Shown piece by piece: positions 1 through 12,502 of a stretch of DNA of 64,000 nucleotides. This DNA comes from Crossaster papposus. Lineage: Eukaryota; Echinodermata; Asteroidea; Velatida; Solasteridae. How positions within the stretch are numbered: position 1 is the first letter of the stretch; the number at the start of each line of letters is the position of its first letter. The stretch lies in NCBI GenBank assembly GCA_037893245.1, contig JBAIAA010000406.1:248001-312000 (forward strand). The letters are read 5' to 3'. Below the pieces are notes generated by a model. It made no database searches, was not told the origin of the DNA, and worked only from the letters and a program-made list of their open reading frames with translations. The translations under genes and the position numbers were made by a program.

Positions 1-172
1 GCGCCCATTGAGCCTAAGAAACACTTTTCGGCACTTTTTACCGTCAGATCACGAAATGGACTTCCAACACCCCAAAATGGTCTGTAGCGCACATTAAGCC
101 AAACAAACACTTTTTGGCACTATTTACCTTCAGATCACGAAATTGACTAACAACTCTCCCAAATGCTCTATA

Positions 173-258
173 GCGCCCATTGAGCGTAACAAACACTTTT
201 CGGCACTATTTACCTTCAAATCACGAAATGGACTTACAACACTCGAAAATGGTCTTTA
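173..258. repeat. Monomer subtype GCGTAAC/CAAATCAC
   Basis: This subtype has GAGCGTAAC in place of GAGCCTAAC and CTTCAAATCACG in place of CTTCAGATCACG. The second change removes the GATC that most monomers carry. It usually follows a monomer ending ACAACTCTCCC or ACAACTTTCCC. Confidence 0.88.
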
Positions 259-383
259 GCGCCCATTGAGCCTAAGAAACACTTTTCGGCACTTTTTAAC
301 GTCAGATCACGAAACGGACACTTTTTGCCACTATTTACCTTCAGATCACGAAATGGACTTACAACACTCCCAAATGCTCTATA
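259..383. repeat. Composite monomer with 47-bp deletion
   Basis: The sequence reads GAAACGGAC and then ACTTTTTGCC, joining the middle of one monomer to the box near the start of the next. Two monomers (172 bp) have lost 47 bp, leaving 125 bp. A one-off GCCAC replaces GGCAC right after the join. The same junction occurs at five other places, all before 12.7 kb. Confidence 0.92.
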
Positions 384-641
384 GCGCCCATTGAGCGTAA
401 CAAACACTTTTCGGCACTATTTACCTTCAAATCACGAAATGGACTTACAACACTCGAAAATGGTCTTTAGCGGCCATTGAGCCTAAGAAACACTTTTCGG
501 CACTTTTTAACGTCAGATCACGAAACGGACTTACAACACTCCCAAATGGTCTATAGCGCCCATTGAGCCTAACAAACACTTTTCGGCACTTTTTACCTTC
601 AGATCACGAAATTGACTAACAACACTCCCAAATGCTCTATA

Positions 642-727
642 GCGCCCATTGAGCCAAACAAACACTTTTCGGCACTTTTTACCGTCAGATCACGAAATGG
701 ACTTCCAACACCCCAAAATGGTCTGTA
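642..727. repeat. Monomer subtype CCAAAC/CCGTCAG/ACTTCC
   Basis: This subtype has GAGCCAAAC, CTTTTTACCGTCAG and GGACTTCCAACACC followed by AAAATGGTCTGTAG. It is the first half of the recurrent dimer described for 1244-1329. Versions end ACACCCCAAAATGGTCTGTAG, ACACTCCAAAATGGTCTATAG or ACACTCCAAATTGGTCTATAG, and these three endings mark different places in the HOR. Confidence 0.88.
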
Positions 728-1243
728 GCGCACATTGAGCCAAACAAACACTTTTTGGCACTATTTACCTTCAGATCACGAAATGGATTTACAACACTCC
801 CAAATGCTCTATAGCGCCCATTGAGCCTAACAAACACTTTTCGGCACTATTTACCTTTAGATCACGAAATTGACTAACAACACTCCCAAATGCTCTATAG
901 CGCCCATTGAGCCTAACAAACACTTTTCGGCACTATTTACCTTCAGATCACGAAATGGACTTACAACACTCGAAATGATCTATTAGCGCCCATTGAGCCT
1001 AAGAAACACTTTTCGGTACTTTTTAACGTCAGATCACGAAACGGACTTACAACACTACCAAATGGTCTATAGCGCCCATTGAGCCTAACAAACACTTTTT
1101 GGCACTATTTACCTTCAGATTACGAAATGGACTTACAACACTCCCAAATGCTCTATAGCGCCCATTGAGCCTAACAAACACTTTTCGGCACTTTTTACCG
1201 TCAGATCACGAAATGGACTTCCAACACTCCAAAATGGTCTATA

Positions 1244-1329
1244 GCGCACATTGAGCCAAACAAACACTTTTTGGCACTATTTACCTTCAGATCACGAAAT
1301 GGACTTACAACACTCCCTAATGCTCTATA
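1244..1329. repeat. Monomer subtype CACATT/CCAAAC/TTTGG
   Basis: This subtype begins GCGCACATTGAGCCAAAC and has CTTTTTGGCAC in place of CTTTTCGGCAC, losing one CpG by C to T. It normally follows a CCGTCAG/ACTTCCAACAC monomer, so the two form a fixed dimer that recurs in every HOR type in the window. Confidence 0.88.
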
Positions 1330-1674
1330 GCGCCCATTGAGCCTAACAAACACTTTTCGGCACTTTTTACCTTCAGATCACGAAATTGACTAACAACTCT
1401 CCCAAATGCTCTATAGCGCCCATTGAGCCTAACAAACACTTTTTGGCACGATTTACCTTCAGATCACGAAATGGACTTACAACACTCGAAAATGGTCTAT
1501 TAGCGCCCATTGAGCCTAAGAAACACTTTTCGGTACTTTTTAACGTCAGATCACGAAACGGACTTACAACACTCCCAAATGGTCTATAGCGCAAATTGAG
1601 CCTAAGAAACACTTTTCGGCACTTTTTAACGTCAGATCACGAAACGGACTTACAACACTCCCAAATGGTCTATA

Positions 1675-1761
1675 GCGCCCATTGAGCCTAACAAACACTT
1701 TTTGGCACTATTTACCTTCAGATCACGAAATGGAGTTACAAACACTCCCAAATGCTCTATA
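1675..1761. repeat. 87-bp monomer with GGAGTTACAAACAC insertion
   Basis: This monomer reads GGAGTTACAAACACTCCC where others have GGACTTACAACACTCCC, so it gains one base and is 87 bp long. The next monomer starts GCTTCCATTTAG. The linked pair is seen again near 8,565, 14,150, 17,245, 19,655, 23,270, 25,680, 28,430, 30,065, 31,440, 34,625, 35,575, 38,585, 41,340, 43,665, 45,040, 50,115, 51,490, 56,050, 58,030, 59,755 and 62,850, which makes it one of the best single markers for counting HOR copies. Confidence 0.88.
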
Positions 1762-2105
1762 GCTTCCATTTAGCCTAACAAACACTTTTCGGCACTTTTT
1801 ACCGTCAGATCACGAAATGGACTTCCAACACTCCAAATTGGTCTATAGCGCACATTGAGCCAAACAAACACTTTTTGGCACTATTTACCTTCAGATCACG
1901 AAATGGATTTACAACACTCCCAAATGCTCTATAGCGCCCATTGAGCCTAACAAACACTTTTCGGCACTATTTACCTTCAGATCACGAAATGGACTTACAA
2001 CACTCCCAAATGCTCTATAGCGTCCATTTAGCCTAACAAACACTTTTCGGCACTATTTACCTTCAGATCACGAAATTGACTAACAACACTCCCAAATGCT
2101 CTATA

Positions 2106-2191
2106 GCGCCCATTGAGCCTAAGAAACACTTTTCGGCACTTTTTAACGTCAGATCACGAAACGGACTTACAACACTTCCAAATGGTCTATA
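2106..2191. repeat. Monomer subtype AAG/AACGTC/ACGG
   Basis: This subtype has GAGCCTAAGAAAC instead of GAGCCTAACAAAC, CTTTTTAACGTCAG instead of CTATTTACCTTCAG, and GAAACGGACTT instead of GAAATGGACTT. The linked bases travel together throughout the window. This copy also carries ACACTTCCAAATGG, a marker of the HOR segment found again near 9,000, 14,590, 20,010, 26,035, 28,790, 31,885, 36,015, 38,940, 41,695, 45,480, 51,930, 58,470, 60,195 and 63,290. A related version with CGGTAC instead of CGGCAC and another with CTGAATTAC instead of CGGACTTAC occur elsewhere. Confidence 0.9.
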
Positions 2192-2277
2192 GCGCCCATT
2201 GAGCCTAACAAACACTTTTTGGCACTATTTACCTTCAGATCACGAAATGGACTTACAACACTCCCAAATGCTCTATA

Positions 2278-2363
2278 GCGCCCATTGAGCCTAACAAACA
2301 CTTTTCGGCACTATTTACCTTCAGATCACGAAATGGACTTACAACACTCCCAAATGCTCTATA
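2278..2363. repeat. Representative base-type 86-bp monomer
   Basis: This copy has what looks like the commonest base at every position: GAGCCTAAC, TTTTCGGCAC, TATTTACCTTCAG, ATCACGAAATGG, ACTTACAACACTCCC and AATGCTCTATA. It holds 37 G or C in 86 bases. It has three CpG sites (in TAGCGCC at the monomer boundary, TTCGGC and CACGAA) and one GATC. The 86-base length is not a multiple of three, so any reading frame changes at each monomer boundary and returns after three monomers (258 bp). The start at GCGCCC is a convention. Confidence 0.93.
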
Positions 2364-2449
2364 GCGTCCATTTAGCCTAACAAACACTTTTCGGCACTAT
2401 TTACCTTCAGATCACAAAATGGATTTACAACACTCCCAAATGGTCTATA
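2364..2449. repeat. Monomer subtype GTCCATTTAG/CACAAAAT
   Basis: This subtype begins GCGTCCATTTAGCC and reads ATCACAAAATGGATTT, where the CpG of CACGAA has become CA. It recurs in each copy of the same HOR segment. A sister version keeps CACGAAATTGAC after the same start. Confidence 0.87.
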
Positions 2450-4170
2450 GCGCCCATTGAGCCTAACAAACACTTTTCGGCACTTTTTACTTTCAGATCA
2501 CGAAATTGACTTCCAACACCCCAAAATGGTCTTTAGCGCACATTGAGCCAAACAAACACTTTTTGGCACTATTTACCTTCAGATCACGAAATGGATTTAC
2601 AACACTCCCAAATGCTCTATAGCGCCCATTGAGCCTAACAAACACTTTTCGGCACTATTTACCTTTAGATCACGAAATTGACTAACAACACTCCCAAATG
2701 CTCTATAGCGCCCATTGAGCCTAACAAACACTTTTCGGCACTATTTACCTTCAGATCACGAAATTGACTAACAACTCTCCCAAATGCTCTATAGCGCCCA
2801 TTGAGCGTAACAAACACTTTTCGGCACTATTTACCTTCAAATCACGAAATGGACTTACAACACTCCCAAATGCTCTATAGCGCCCATTGAGCCTAAGAAA
2901 CACTTTTCGGCACTTTTTACCGTCAGATCACGAAATGGACTTCCAACACCCCAAAATGGTCTGTAGCGCACATTGAGCCAAACAAACACTTTTTGGCACT
3001 ATTTACCTTCAGATCACGAAATGGATTTACAACACTCCCAAATGCTCTATAGCGCCCATTGAGCCTAACAAACACTTTTCGGCACTATTTACCTTTAGAT
3101 CACGAAATTGACTAACAACACTCCCAAATGCTCTATAGCGCCCATTGAGCCTAACAAACATATTTCGGCACTATTTACCTTCAGATCACGAAATTGACTA
3201 ACAACTCTCCCAAATGCTCTATAGCGCCCATTGAGCGTAACAAACACTTTTCGGCACTATTTACCTTCAAATCACGAAATGGACTTACAACACTCCCAAA
3301 TGCTCTATAGCGCCCAATTGAGCCTAAGAAACACTTTTCGGCACTTTTTACCGTCAGATCACGAAATGGACTTCCAACACCCTAAAATGGTCTGTAGCGC
3401 ACATTGAGCCAAACAAACACTTTTTGACACTATTTACCTTCAGATCACGAAATTGACTAACAACTCTCCCAAATGCTCTATAGCGCCCATTGAGCGTAAC
3501 AAACACTTTTCGGCACTATTTACCTTCAAATCACGAAATAGACTTACAACACTCGAAAATGGTCTTTAGCGCCCATTGAGCCTAAGAAACACTTTTCGGC
3601 ACTTTTTAACGTCAGATCACGAAACGGACTTACAACACTCCCAAATGGTCTATAGCGCCCATTTAGCCTAACAAACACTTTTCGGCACTTTTTACCTTCA
3701 GATCACAAAATGGATTTACAACACTCCCAAATGCTCTATAGAGTCCATTTAGCCTAACAAACACTTTTCGGCACTATTTACCTTCAGATCACAAAATTGA
3801 CTAACAACACTCCCAAATGCTCTATAGCGCCCATTGAGCCAAACAAACAGTTTTCGGCACTTTTTACCGTCAGATCACGAAATGGACTTCCAACACTCCA
3901 AAATGGTCTATAGCGCACATTGAGCCAAACAAACACTTTTTGGCACTATTTACCTTCAGATCACGAAATGGACTTACAACACTCCCAAATGCTCTATAGC
4001 GCCCATTGAGCCTAACAAACACTTTTCGGCACTTGTTACCTTCAGATTACGAAATGGACTTACAACACTCCCAAATGCTCTATAGCGCCCATTGAGCCTA
4101 ACAAACACTTTTCGGCACTATTTACCTTCAGATCACGAAATGGACTTACAACACTCGAAAATGGTCTTTA

Positions 4171-4296
4171 GCGCCCATTGAGCCTAAGAAACACTTTTCG
4201 GCACTTTTTAACGTCAGATCACGAAACGGACACTTTTTGCCACTATTTACCTTCAGATCACGAAATTGACTAACAACACTCCCAAATGCTCTAATA
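4171..4296. repeat. Composite monomer with 47-bp deletion
   Basis: It has the same GGAC/ACTTTTTGCC junction as at 259 but is 126 bp because the tail reads CTCTAATAGCG with one extra A. That extra base distinguishes this lineage (4171, 5329, 11001) from the 125-bp lineage (259, 7089, 12503). Confidence 0.92.
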
Positions 4297-5160
4297 GCGC
4301 CCATTGAGCCTAACAAACACTTTTCGGCACTATTTACCTTTAGATCACGAAATTGACTAACAACACTCCCAAATGCTCTATAGCGCCCATTGAGCCCAAC
4401 AAACACTTTTCGGCACTTTTTACCTTCAGATCACGAAATTGACTAACAACACTCCCAAATGCTCTATAGCGCCCATTGAGCCAAACAAACACTTTTCGGC
4501 ACTTTTTACCGTCAGATCACGAAATGGACTTCCAACACTCCAAAATGGTCTATAGCGCACATTGAGCCAAACAAACACTTTTTGGCACTATTTACCTTCA
4601 GATCACGAAATGGACTTACAACACTCCCTAATGCTCTATAGCTCCCATTGAGCCTAACAAACACTTTTAGGCACTTTTTACCTTCAGATCACGAAATTGA
4701 CTAACAACTCTCCCAAATGCTCTATAGCGCCCATTGAGCCTAACAAACACTTTTTGGCACGATTTACCTTCAGATCACGAAATGGACTTACAACACTCCC
4801 AAATGGTCTATAGCGCCCATTGAGCCTAACAAACACTTTTCGGCACTTTTTACCTTCAGATCACGAAATTGACTAACAACACTCCCAAATGCTCTATAGC
4901 GCCCATTGAGCCAAACAAACACTTTTCGGCACTTTTTACCGTCAGATCACGAAATGGACTTCCAACACCCCAAAATGGTCTGTAGCGCACATTGAGCCAA
5001 ACAAACACTTTTGGGCACTTTTTACCTTCAGATCACGAAATGGATTTACAACACTCCCAAATGGTCTGTAGCGCACATTGAGCCTAACAAACACTTTTTG
5101 GCACTATTTACCTTCAGATCACGAAATGGATTTACAACACTCCCAAATGCTCTATAGCGC

Positions 5161-6576
5161 CCATTGAGCCTAACAAACACTTTTCGGCACTTGTTACCTT
5201 CAGATTACGAAATGGACTTACAACACTCCCAAATGCTCTATAGCGCCCATTGAGCCTAACAAACACTTTTCGGCACTATTTACCTTCAGATCACGAAATG
5301 GACTTACAACACTCGAAAATGGTCTTTAGCGCCCATTGAGCCTAAGAAACACTTTTCGGCACTTTTTAACGTCAGATCACGAAACGGACACTTTTTGCCA
5401 CTATTTACCTTCAGATCACGAAATTGACTAACAACACTCCCAAATGCTCTAATAGCGCCCATTGAGCCTAACAAACACTTTTCGGCACTATTTACCTTTA
5501 GATCACGAAATTGACTAACAACACTCCCAAATGCTCTATAGCGCCCATTGAGCCCAACAAACACTTTTCGGCACTTTTTACCTTCAGATCACAAAATGGA
5601 TTTACAACACTCCCAAATGGTCTATAGCGCCCATTGAGCCTAACAAGCACTTTTCGGCACTTTTTACCTTCAGATCACGAAATTGACTAACAACACTCCC
5701 AAATGCTCTATAGCGCCCATTGAGCCAAACAAACACTTTTCGGCACTTTTTACCGTCAGATCACGAAATGGACTTCCAACACTCCAAAATGGTCTATAGC
5801 GCACATTGAGCCAAACAAACACTTTTTCGCACTATTTACCTTCAGATCACGAAATGGATTTACAACACTCCCAAATGCTCTATAGCGCCCATTGAGCCTA
5901 ACAAACACTTTTCGGCACTTTTTACCGTCAGATCACGGAATGGACTTCCAACACTCCAAAATGGTCTATAGCGCACATTGAGCCAAACAAACACTTTTTG
6001 GCACTATTTACCTTCAGATCACGAAATGGACTTACAACACTCCCTAATGCTCTATAGCTCCCATTGAGCCTAACAAACACTTTTCGGCACTTTTTACCTT
6101 CAGATCACGAAATTGACTAACAACTCTCCCAAATGCTCTATAGCGCCCATTGAGCCTAACAAACACTTTTTGGCACGATTTACCTTCAGATCACGAAATG
6201 GACTTACAACACTCCCAAATGGTCTATAGCGCCCATTGAGCCTAACAAACACTTTTCGGCACTTTTTACCTTCAGATCACGAAATTGACTAACAACACTC
6301 CCAAATGCTCTATAGCGCCCATTGAGCCAAACAAACACTTTTCGGCACTTTTTACCGTCAGATCACGAAATGGACTTCCAACACCCCAAAATGGTCTGTA
6401 GCGCACATTGAGCCAAACAAACACTTTTTGGCACTTTTTACCTTCAGATCACGAAATGGATTTACAACACTCCCAAATGGTCTGTAGCGCACATTGAGCC
6501 TAACAAACACTTTTTGGCACTATTTACCTTCAGATCACGAAATGGATTTACAACACTCCCAAATGCTCTATAGCGC
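5161..6576. repeat. 1,416-bp internal tandem duplication in A1
   Basis: A2 joins at about 11,990 directly onto sequence equivalent to A1 position 6,576, so this stretch is extra in A1. Its content repeats A1 from roughly 4.0 to 5.16 kb, at offsets that step from 1,158 bp (composite at 4171 repeated at 5329) to 1,244 bp (near 4441/5685) and 1,416 bp (CTCCCTAATG at 4624/6040). The steps are one and two monomers. It also has private changes such as ACAAGCAC near 5,643, TTTTTCGCAC near 5,822 and CACGGAATGG near 5,935. Confidence 0.82.
5329..5454. repeat. Composite monomer with 47-bp deletion
   Basis: This copy of the 126-bp composite lies 1,158 bp after the one at 4171, as part of the tandem duplication inside A1. 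It is the only composite without a counterpart in A2. Confidence 0.92.
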
Positions 6577-7088
6577 CCATTGAGCCTAACAAACACTTTT
6601 CGGCACTATTTACCTTTAGATCACGAAATTGACTAACAACACTCCCAAATGCTCTATAGCGCCCATTGAGCCTAACAAACACTTTTCGGCACTATTTACC
6701 TTCAGATCACGAAATTGACTAACAACTCTCCCAAATGCTCTATAGCGCCCATTGAGCGTAACAAACACTTTTCGGCACTATTTACCTTCAAATCACGAAA
6801 TGGACTTACAACACTCCCAAATGCTCTATAGCGCCCATTGAGCCTAAGAAACACTTTTCGGCACTTTTTACCGTCAGATCACGAAATGGACTTCCAACAC
6901 CCCAAAATGGTCTGTAGCGCACATTAAGCCAAACAAACACTTTTTGGCACTATTTACCTTCAGATCACGAAATTGACTAACAACTCTCCCAAATGCTCTA
7001 TAGCGCCCATTGAGCGTAACAAACACTTTTCGGCACTATTTACCTTCAAATCACGAAATGGACTTACAACACTCGAAAATGGTCTTTA

Positions 7089-7213
7089 GCGCCCATTGAG
7101 CCTAAGAAACACTTTTCGGCACTTTTTAACGTCAGATCACGAAACGGACACTTTTTGCCACTATTTACCTTCAGATCACGAAATGGACTTACAACACTCC
7201 CAAATGCTCTATA
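7089..7213. repeat. Composite monomer with 47-bp deletion
   Basis: This is the A2 counterpart of the 125-bp composite at 259, exactly 6,830 bp downstream, with the same junction and the same GCCAC change. Confidence 0.92.
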
Positions 7214-10200
7214 GCGCCCATTGAGCGTAACAAACACTTTTCGGCACTATTTACCTTCAAATCACGAAATGGACTTACAACACTCGAAAATGGTCTTTAG
7301 CGGCCATTGAGCCTAAGAAACACTTTTCGGCACTTTTTAACGTCAGATCACGAAACGGACTTACAACACTCCCAAATGGTCTATAGCGCCCATTGAGCCT
7401 AACAAACACTTTTCGGCACTTTTTACCTTCAGATCACGAAATTGACTAACAACACTCCCAAATGCTCTATAGCGCCCATTGAGCCAAACAAACACTTTTC
7501 GGCACTTTTTACCGTCAGATCACGAAATGGACTTCCAACACCCCAAAATGGTCTGTAGCGCACATTGAGCCAAACAAACACTTTTTGGCACTATTTACCT
7601 TCAGATCACGAAATGGATTTACAACACTCCCAAATGCTCTATAGCGCCCATTGAGCCTAACAAACACTTTTCGGCACTATTTACCTTTAGATCACGAAAT
7701 TGACTAACAACACTCCCAAATGCTCTATAGCGCCCATTGAGCCTAACAAACACTTTTCGGCACTATTTACCTTCAGATCACGAAATGGACTTACAACACT
7801 CGAAATGATCTATTAGCGCCCATTGAGCCTAAGAAACACTTTTCGGTACTTTTTAACGTCAGATCACGAAACGGACTTACAACACTACCAAATGGTCTAT
7901 AGCGCCCATTGAGCCTAACAAACACTTTTTGGCACTATTTACCTTCAGATTACGAAATGGACTTACAACACTCCCAAATGCTCTATAGCGCCCATTGAGC
8001 CTAACAAACACTTTTCGGCACTTTTTACCGTCAGATCACGAAATGGACTTCCAACACTCCAAAATGGTCTATAGCGCACATTGAGCCAAACAAACACTTT
8101 TTGGCACTATTTACCTTCAGATCACGAAATGGACTTACAACACTCCCTAATGCTCTATAGCGCCCATTGAGCCTAACAAACACTTTTCGGCACTTTTTAC
8201 CTTCAGATCACGAAATTGACTAACAACTCTCCCAAATGCTCTATAGCGCCCATTGAGCCTAACAAACACTTTTTGGCACGATTTACCTTCAGATCACGAA
8301 ATGGACTTACAACACTCGAAAATGGTCTATTAGCGCCCATTGAGCCTAAGAAACACTTTTCGGTACTTTTTAACGTCAGATCACGAAACGGACTTACAAC
8401 ACTCCCAAATGGTCTATAGCGCACATTGAGCCTAAGAAACACTTTTCGGCACTTTTTAACGTCAGATCACGAAACGGACTTACAACACTCCCAAATGGTC
8501 TATAGCGCCCATTGAGCCTAACAAACACTTTTTGGCACTATTTACCTTCAGATCACGAAATGGAGTTACAAACACTCCCAAATGCTCTATAGCTTCCATT
8601 TAGCCTAACAAACACTTTTCGGCACTTTTTACCGTCAGATCACGAAATGGACTTCCAACACTCCAAATTGGTCTATAGCGCACATTGAGCCAAACAAACA
8701 CTTTTTGGCACTATTTACCTTCAGATCACGAAATGGATTTACAACACTCCCAAATGCTCTATAGCGCCCATTGAGCCTAACAAACACTTTTCGGCACTAT
8801 TTACCTTCAGATCACGAAATGGACTTACAACACTCCCAAATGCTCTATAGCGTCCATTTAGCCTAACAAACACTTTTCGGCACTATTTACCTTCAGATCA
8901 CGAAATTGACTAACAACACTCCCAAATGCTCTATAGCGCCCATTGAGCCTAAGAAACACTTTTCGGCACTTTTTAACGTCAGATCACGAAACGGACTTAC
9001 AACACTTCCAAATGGTCTATAGCGCCCATTGAGCCTAACAAACACTTTTTGGCACTATTTACCTTCAGATCACGAAATGGACTTACAACACTCCCAAATG
9101 CTCTATAGCGCCCATTGAGCCTAACAAACACTTTTCGGCACTATTTACCTTCAGATCACGAAATGGACTTACAACACTCCCAAATGCTCTATAGCGTCCA
9201 TTTAGCCTAACAAACACTTTTCGGCACTATTTACCTTCAGATCACAAAATGGATTTACAACACTCCCAAATGGTCTATAGCGCCCATTGAGCCTAACAAA
9301 CACTTTTCGGCACTTTTTACTTTCAGATCACGAAATTGACTTCCAACACCCCAAAATGGTCTTTAGCGCACATTGAGCCAAACAAACACTTTTTGGCACT
9401 ATTTACCTTCAGATCACGAAATGGATTTACAACACTCCCAAATGCTCTATAGCGCCCATTGAGCCTAACAAACACTTTTCGGCACTATTTACCTTTAGAT
9501 CACGAAATTGACTAACAACACTCCCAAATGCTCTATAGCGCCCATTGAGCCTAACAAACACTTTTCGGCACTATTTACCTTCAGATCACGAAATTGACTA
9601 ACAACTCTCCCAAATGCTCTATAGCGCCCATTGAGCGTAACAAACACTTTTCGGCACTATTTACCTTCAAATCACGAAATGGACTTACAACACTCCCAAA
9701 TGCTCTATAGCGCCCATTGAGCCTAAGAAACACTTTTCGGCACTTTTTACCGTCAGATCACGAAATGGACTTCCAACACCCCAAAATGGTCTGTAGCGCA
9801 CATTGAGCCAAACAAACACTTTTTGGCACTATTTACCTTCAGATCACGAAATGGATTTACAACACTCCCAAATGCTCTATAGCGCCCATTGAGCCTAACA
9901 AACACTTTTCGGCACTATTTACCTTTAGATCACGAAATTGACTAACAACACTCCCAAATGCTCTATAGCGCCCATTGAGCCTAACAAACATATTTCGGCA
10001 CTATTTACCTTCAGATCACGAAATTGACTAACAACTCTCCCAAATGCTGTATAGCGCCCATTGAGCGTAACAAACACTTTTCGGCACTATTTACCTTCAA
10101 ATCACGAAATGGACTTACAACACTCCCAAATGCTCTATAGCGCCCAATTGAGCCTAAGAAACACTTTTCGGCACTTTTTACCGTCAGATCACGAAATGGA

Positions 10201-11000
10201 CTTCCAACACCCCAAAATGGTCTGTAGCGCACATTGAGCCAAACAAACACTTTTTGACACTATTTACCTTCAGATCACGAAATTGACTAACAACTCTCCC
10301 AAATGCTCTATAGCGCCCATTGAGCGTAACAAACACTTTTCGGCACTATTTACCTTCAAATCACGAAATAGACTTACAACACTCGAAAATGGTCTTTAGC
10401 GCCCATTGAGCCTAAGAAACACTTTTCGGCACTTTTTAACGTCAGATCACGAAACGGACTTACAACACTCCCAAATGGTCTATAGCGCCCATTTAGCCTA
10501 ACAAACACTTTTCGGCACTTTTTACCTTCAGATCACAAAATGGATTTACAACACTCCCAAATGCTCTATAGAGTCCATTTAGCCTAACAAACACTTTTCG
10601 GCACTATTTACCTTCAGATCACAAAATTGACTAACAACACTCCCAAATGCTCTATAGCGCCCATTGAGCCAAACAAACAGTTTTCGGCACTTTTTACCGT
10701 CAGATCACGAAATGGACTTCCAACACTCCAAAATGGTCTATAGCGCACATTGAGCCAAACAAACACTTTTTGGCACTATTTACCTTCAGATCACGAAATG
10801 GACTTACAACACTCCCAAATGCTCTATAGCGCCCATTGAGCCTAACAAACACTTTTCGGCACTTGTTACCTTCAGATTACGAAATGGACTTACAACACTC
10901 CCAAATGCTCTATAGCGCCCATTGAGCCTAACAAACACTTTTCGGCACTATTTACCTTCAGATCACGAAATGGACTTACAACACTCGAAAATGGTCTTTA

Positions 11001-11126
11001 GCGCCCATTGAGCCTAAGAAACACTTTTCGGCACTTTTTAACGTCAGATCACGAAACGGACACTTTTTGCCACTATTTACCTTCAGATCACGAAATTGAC
11101 TAACAACACTCCCAAATGCTCTAATA
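11001..11126. repeat. Composite monomer with 47-bp deletion
   Basis: This is the A2 counterpart of the 126-bp composite at 4171, exactly 6,830 bp downstream, and keeps the CTCTAATAGCG extra base. Confidence 0.92.
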
Positions 11127-12502
11127 GCGCCCATTGAGCCTAACAAACACTTTTCGGCACTATTTACCTTTAGATCACGAAATTGACTAACAACACTCCC
11201 AAATGCTCTATAGCGCCCATTGAGCCCAACAAACACTTTTCGGCACTTTTTACCTTCAGATCACGAAATTGACTAACAACACTCCCAAATGCTCTATAGC
11301 GCCCATTGAGCCAAACAAACACTTTTCGGCACTTTTTACCGTCAGATCACGAAATGGACTTCCAACACTCCAAAATGGTCTATAGCGCACATTGAGCCAA
11401 ACAAACACTTTTTGGCACTATTTACCTTCAGATCACGAAATGGACTTACAACACTCCCTAATGCTCTATAGCTCCCATTGAGCCTAACAAACACTTTTAG
11501 GCACTTTTTACCTTCAGATCACGAAATTGACTAACAACTCTCCCAAATGCTCTATAGCGCCCATTGAGCCTAACAAACACTTTTTGGCACGATTTACCTT
11601 CAGATCACGAAATGGACTTACAACACTCCCAAATGGTCTATAGCGCCCATTGAGCCTAACAAACACTTTTCGGCACTTTTTACCTTCAGATCACGAAATT
11701 GACTAACAACACTCCCAAATGCTCTATAGCGCCCATTGAGCCAAACAAACACTTTTCGGCACTTTTTACCGTCAGATCACGAAATGGACTTCCAACACCC
11801 CAAAATGGTCTGTAGCGCACATTGAGCCAAACAAACACTTTTGGGCACTTTTTACCTTCAGATCACGAAATGGATTTACAACACTCCCAAATGGTCTGTA
11901 GCGCACATTGAGCCTAACAAACACTTTTTGGCACTATTTACCTTCAGATCACGAAATGGATTTACAACACTCCCAAATGCTCTATAGCGCCCATTGAGCC
12001 TAACAAACACTTTTCGGCACTATTTACCTTTAGATCACGAAATTGACTAACAACACTCCCAAATGCTCTATAGCGCCCATTGAGCCTAACAAACACTTTT
12101 CGGCACTATTTACCTTCAGATCACGAAATTGACTAACAACACTCCCAAATGCTCTATAGCGCCCATTGAGCGTAACAAACACTTTTCGGCACTATTTACC
12201 TTCAAATCACGAAATGGACTTACAACACTCCCAAATGCTCTATAGCGCCCATTGAGCCTAAGAAACACTTTTCGGCACTTTTTACCGTCAGATCACGAAA
12301 TGGACTTCCAACACCCCAAAATGGTCTGTAGCGCACATTAAGCCAAACAAACACTTTTTGGCACTATTTACCTTCAGATCACGAAATTGACTAACAACTC
12401 TCCCAAATGCTCTATAGCGCCCATTGAGCGTAACAAACACTTTTCGGCACTATTTACCTTCAAATCACGAAATGGACTTACAACACTCGAAAATGGTCTT
12501 TA

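Larger units (their letters stand above)
1..6830. repeat. Domain A HOR, copy A1 (6,830 bp)
   Basis: Position 1 and position 6831 begin the same monomer series. Rare markers recur exactly 6,830 bp apart: ACATTAAGCC at 91 and 6921, and the truncated composites at 259 and 7089 and at 4171 and 11001. The match to A2 is close to complete up to about 5,160, with scattered single-base differences such as GCAAATTG against GCACATTG near 1591. A1 then has an extra 1,416 bp that A2 lacks. The unit is about 79 monomer equivalents, including three truncated ones. Position 1 is only the window edge; the true unit boundary is unknown. Confidence 0.87.
6831..12244. repeat. Domain A HOR, copy A2 (5,414 bp)
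   Basis: This copy follows A1 base for base at +6,830 until about 11,990, then jumps ahead by 1,416 bp. The next unit begins at 12,245: ACATTAAGCC lies at 6921 and 12335, and composites lie at 7089 and 12503, both 5,414 bp apart. A private change is TGCTGTATAG near 10,046. It could be the form from which A1 grew, or a form that lost the segment. Confidence 0.85.

Noticed and set aside
1373-1612. Minus-strand 79-codon frame and nested plus-strand 67-codon frame, also at 12 or so other sites, as protein genes
   Set aside because: The translated product is itself a threefold repeat of the satellite, the frame depends on one-base length changes, both strands are open at once, and no domain or signal is seen. 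Copies occur only where that satellite segment was duplicated.
2278-2363. tRNA-like or Pol III promoter boxes in the monomer
   Set aside because: No A-box and B-box pair with proper spacing and no cloverleaf could be traced.
4146-4406. Minus-strand 86-codon frame, repeated at 5304 and 10976
   Set aside because: It runs through the truncated composite monomer, whose 47-bp deletion and extra A happen to keep a frame open. It is satellite sequence with no coding signal.
10011-10250. Minus-strand 79-codon frame found only once
   Set aside because: A single base change (TGCTGTATAG near 10,046) and the CCCAATTGAG insertion keep this stretch open; the equivalent place in A1 is closed.
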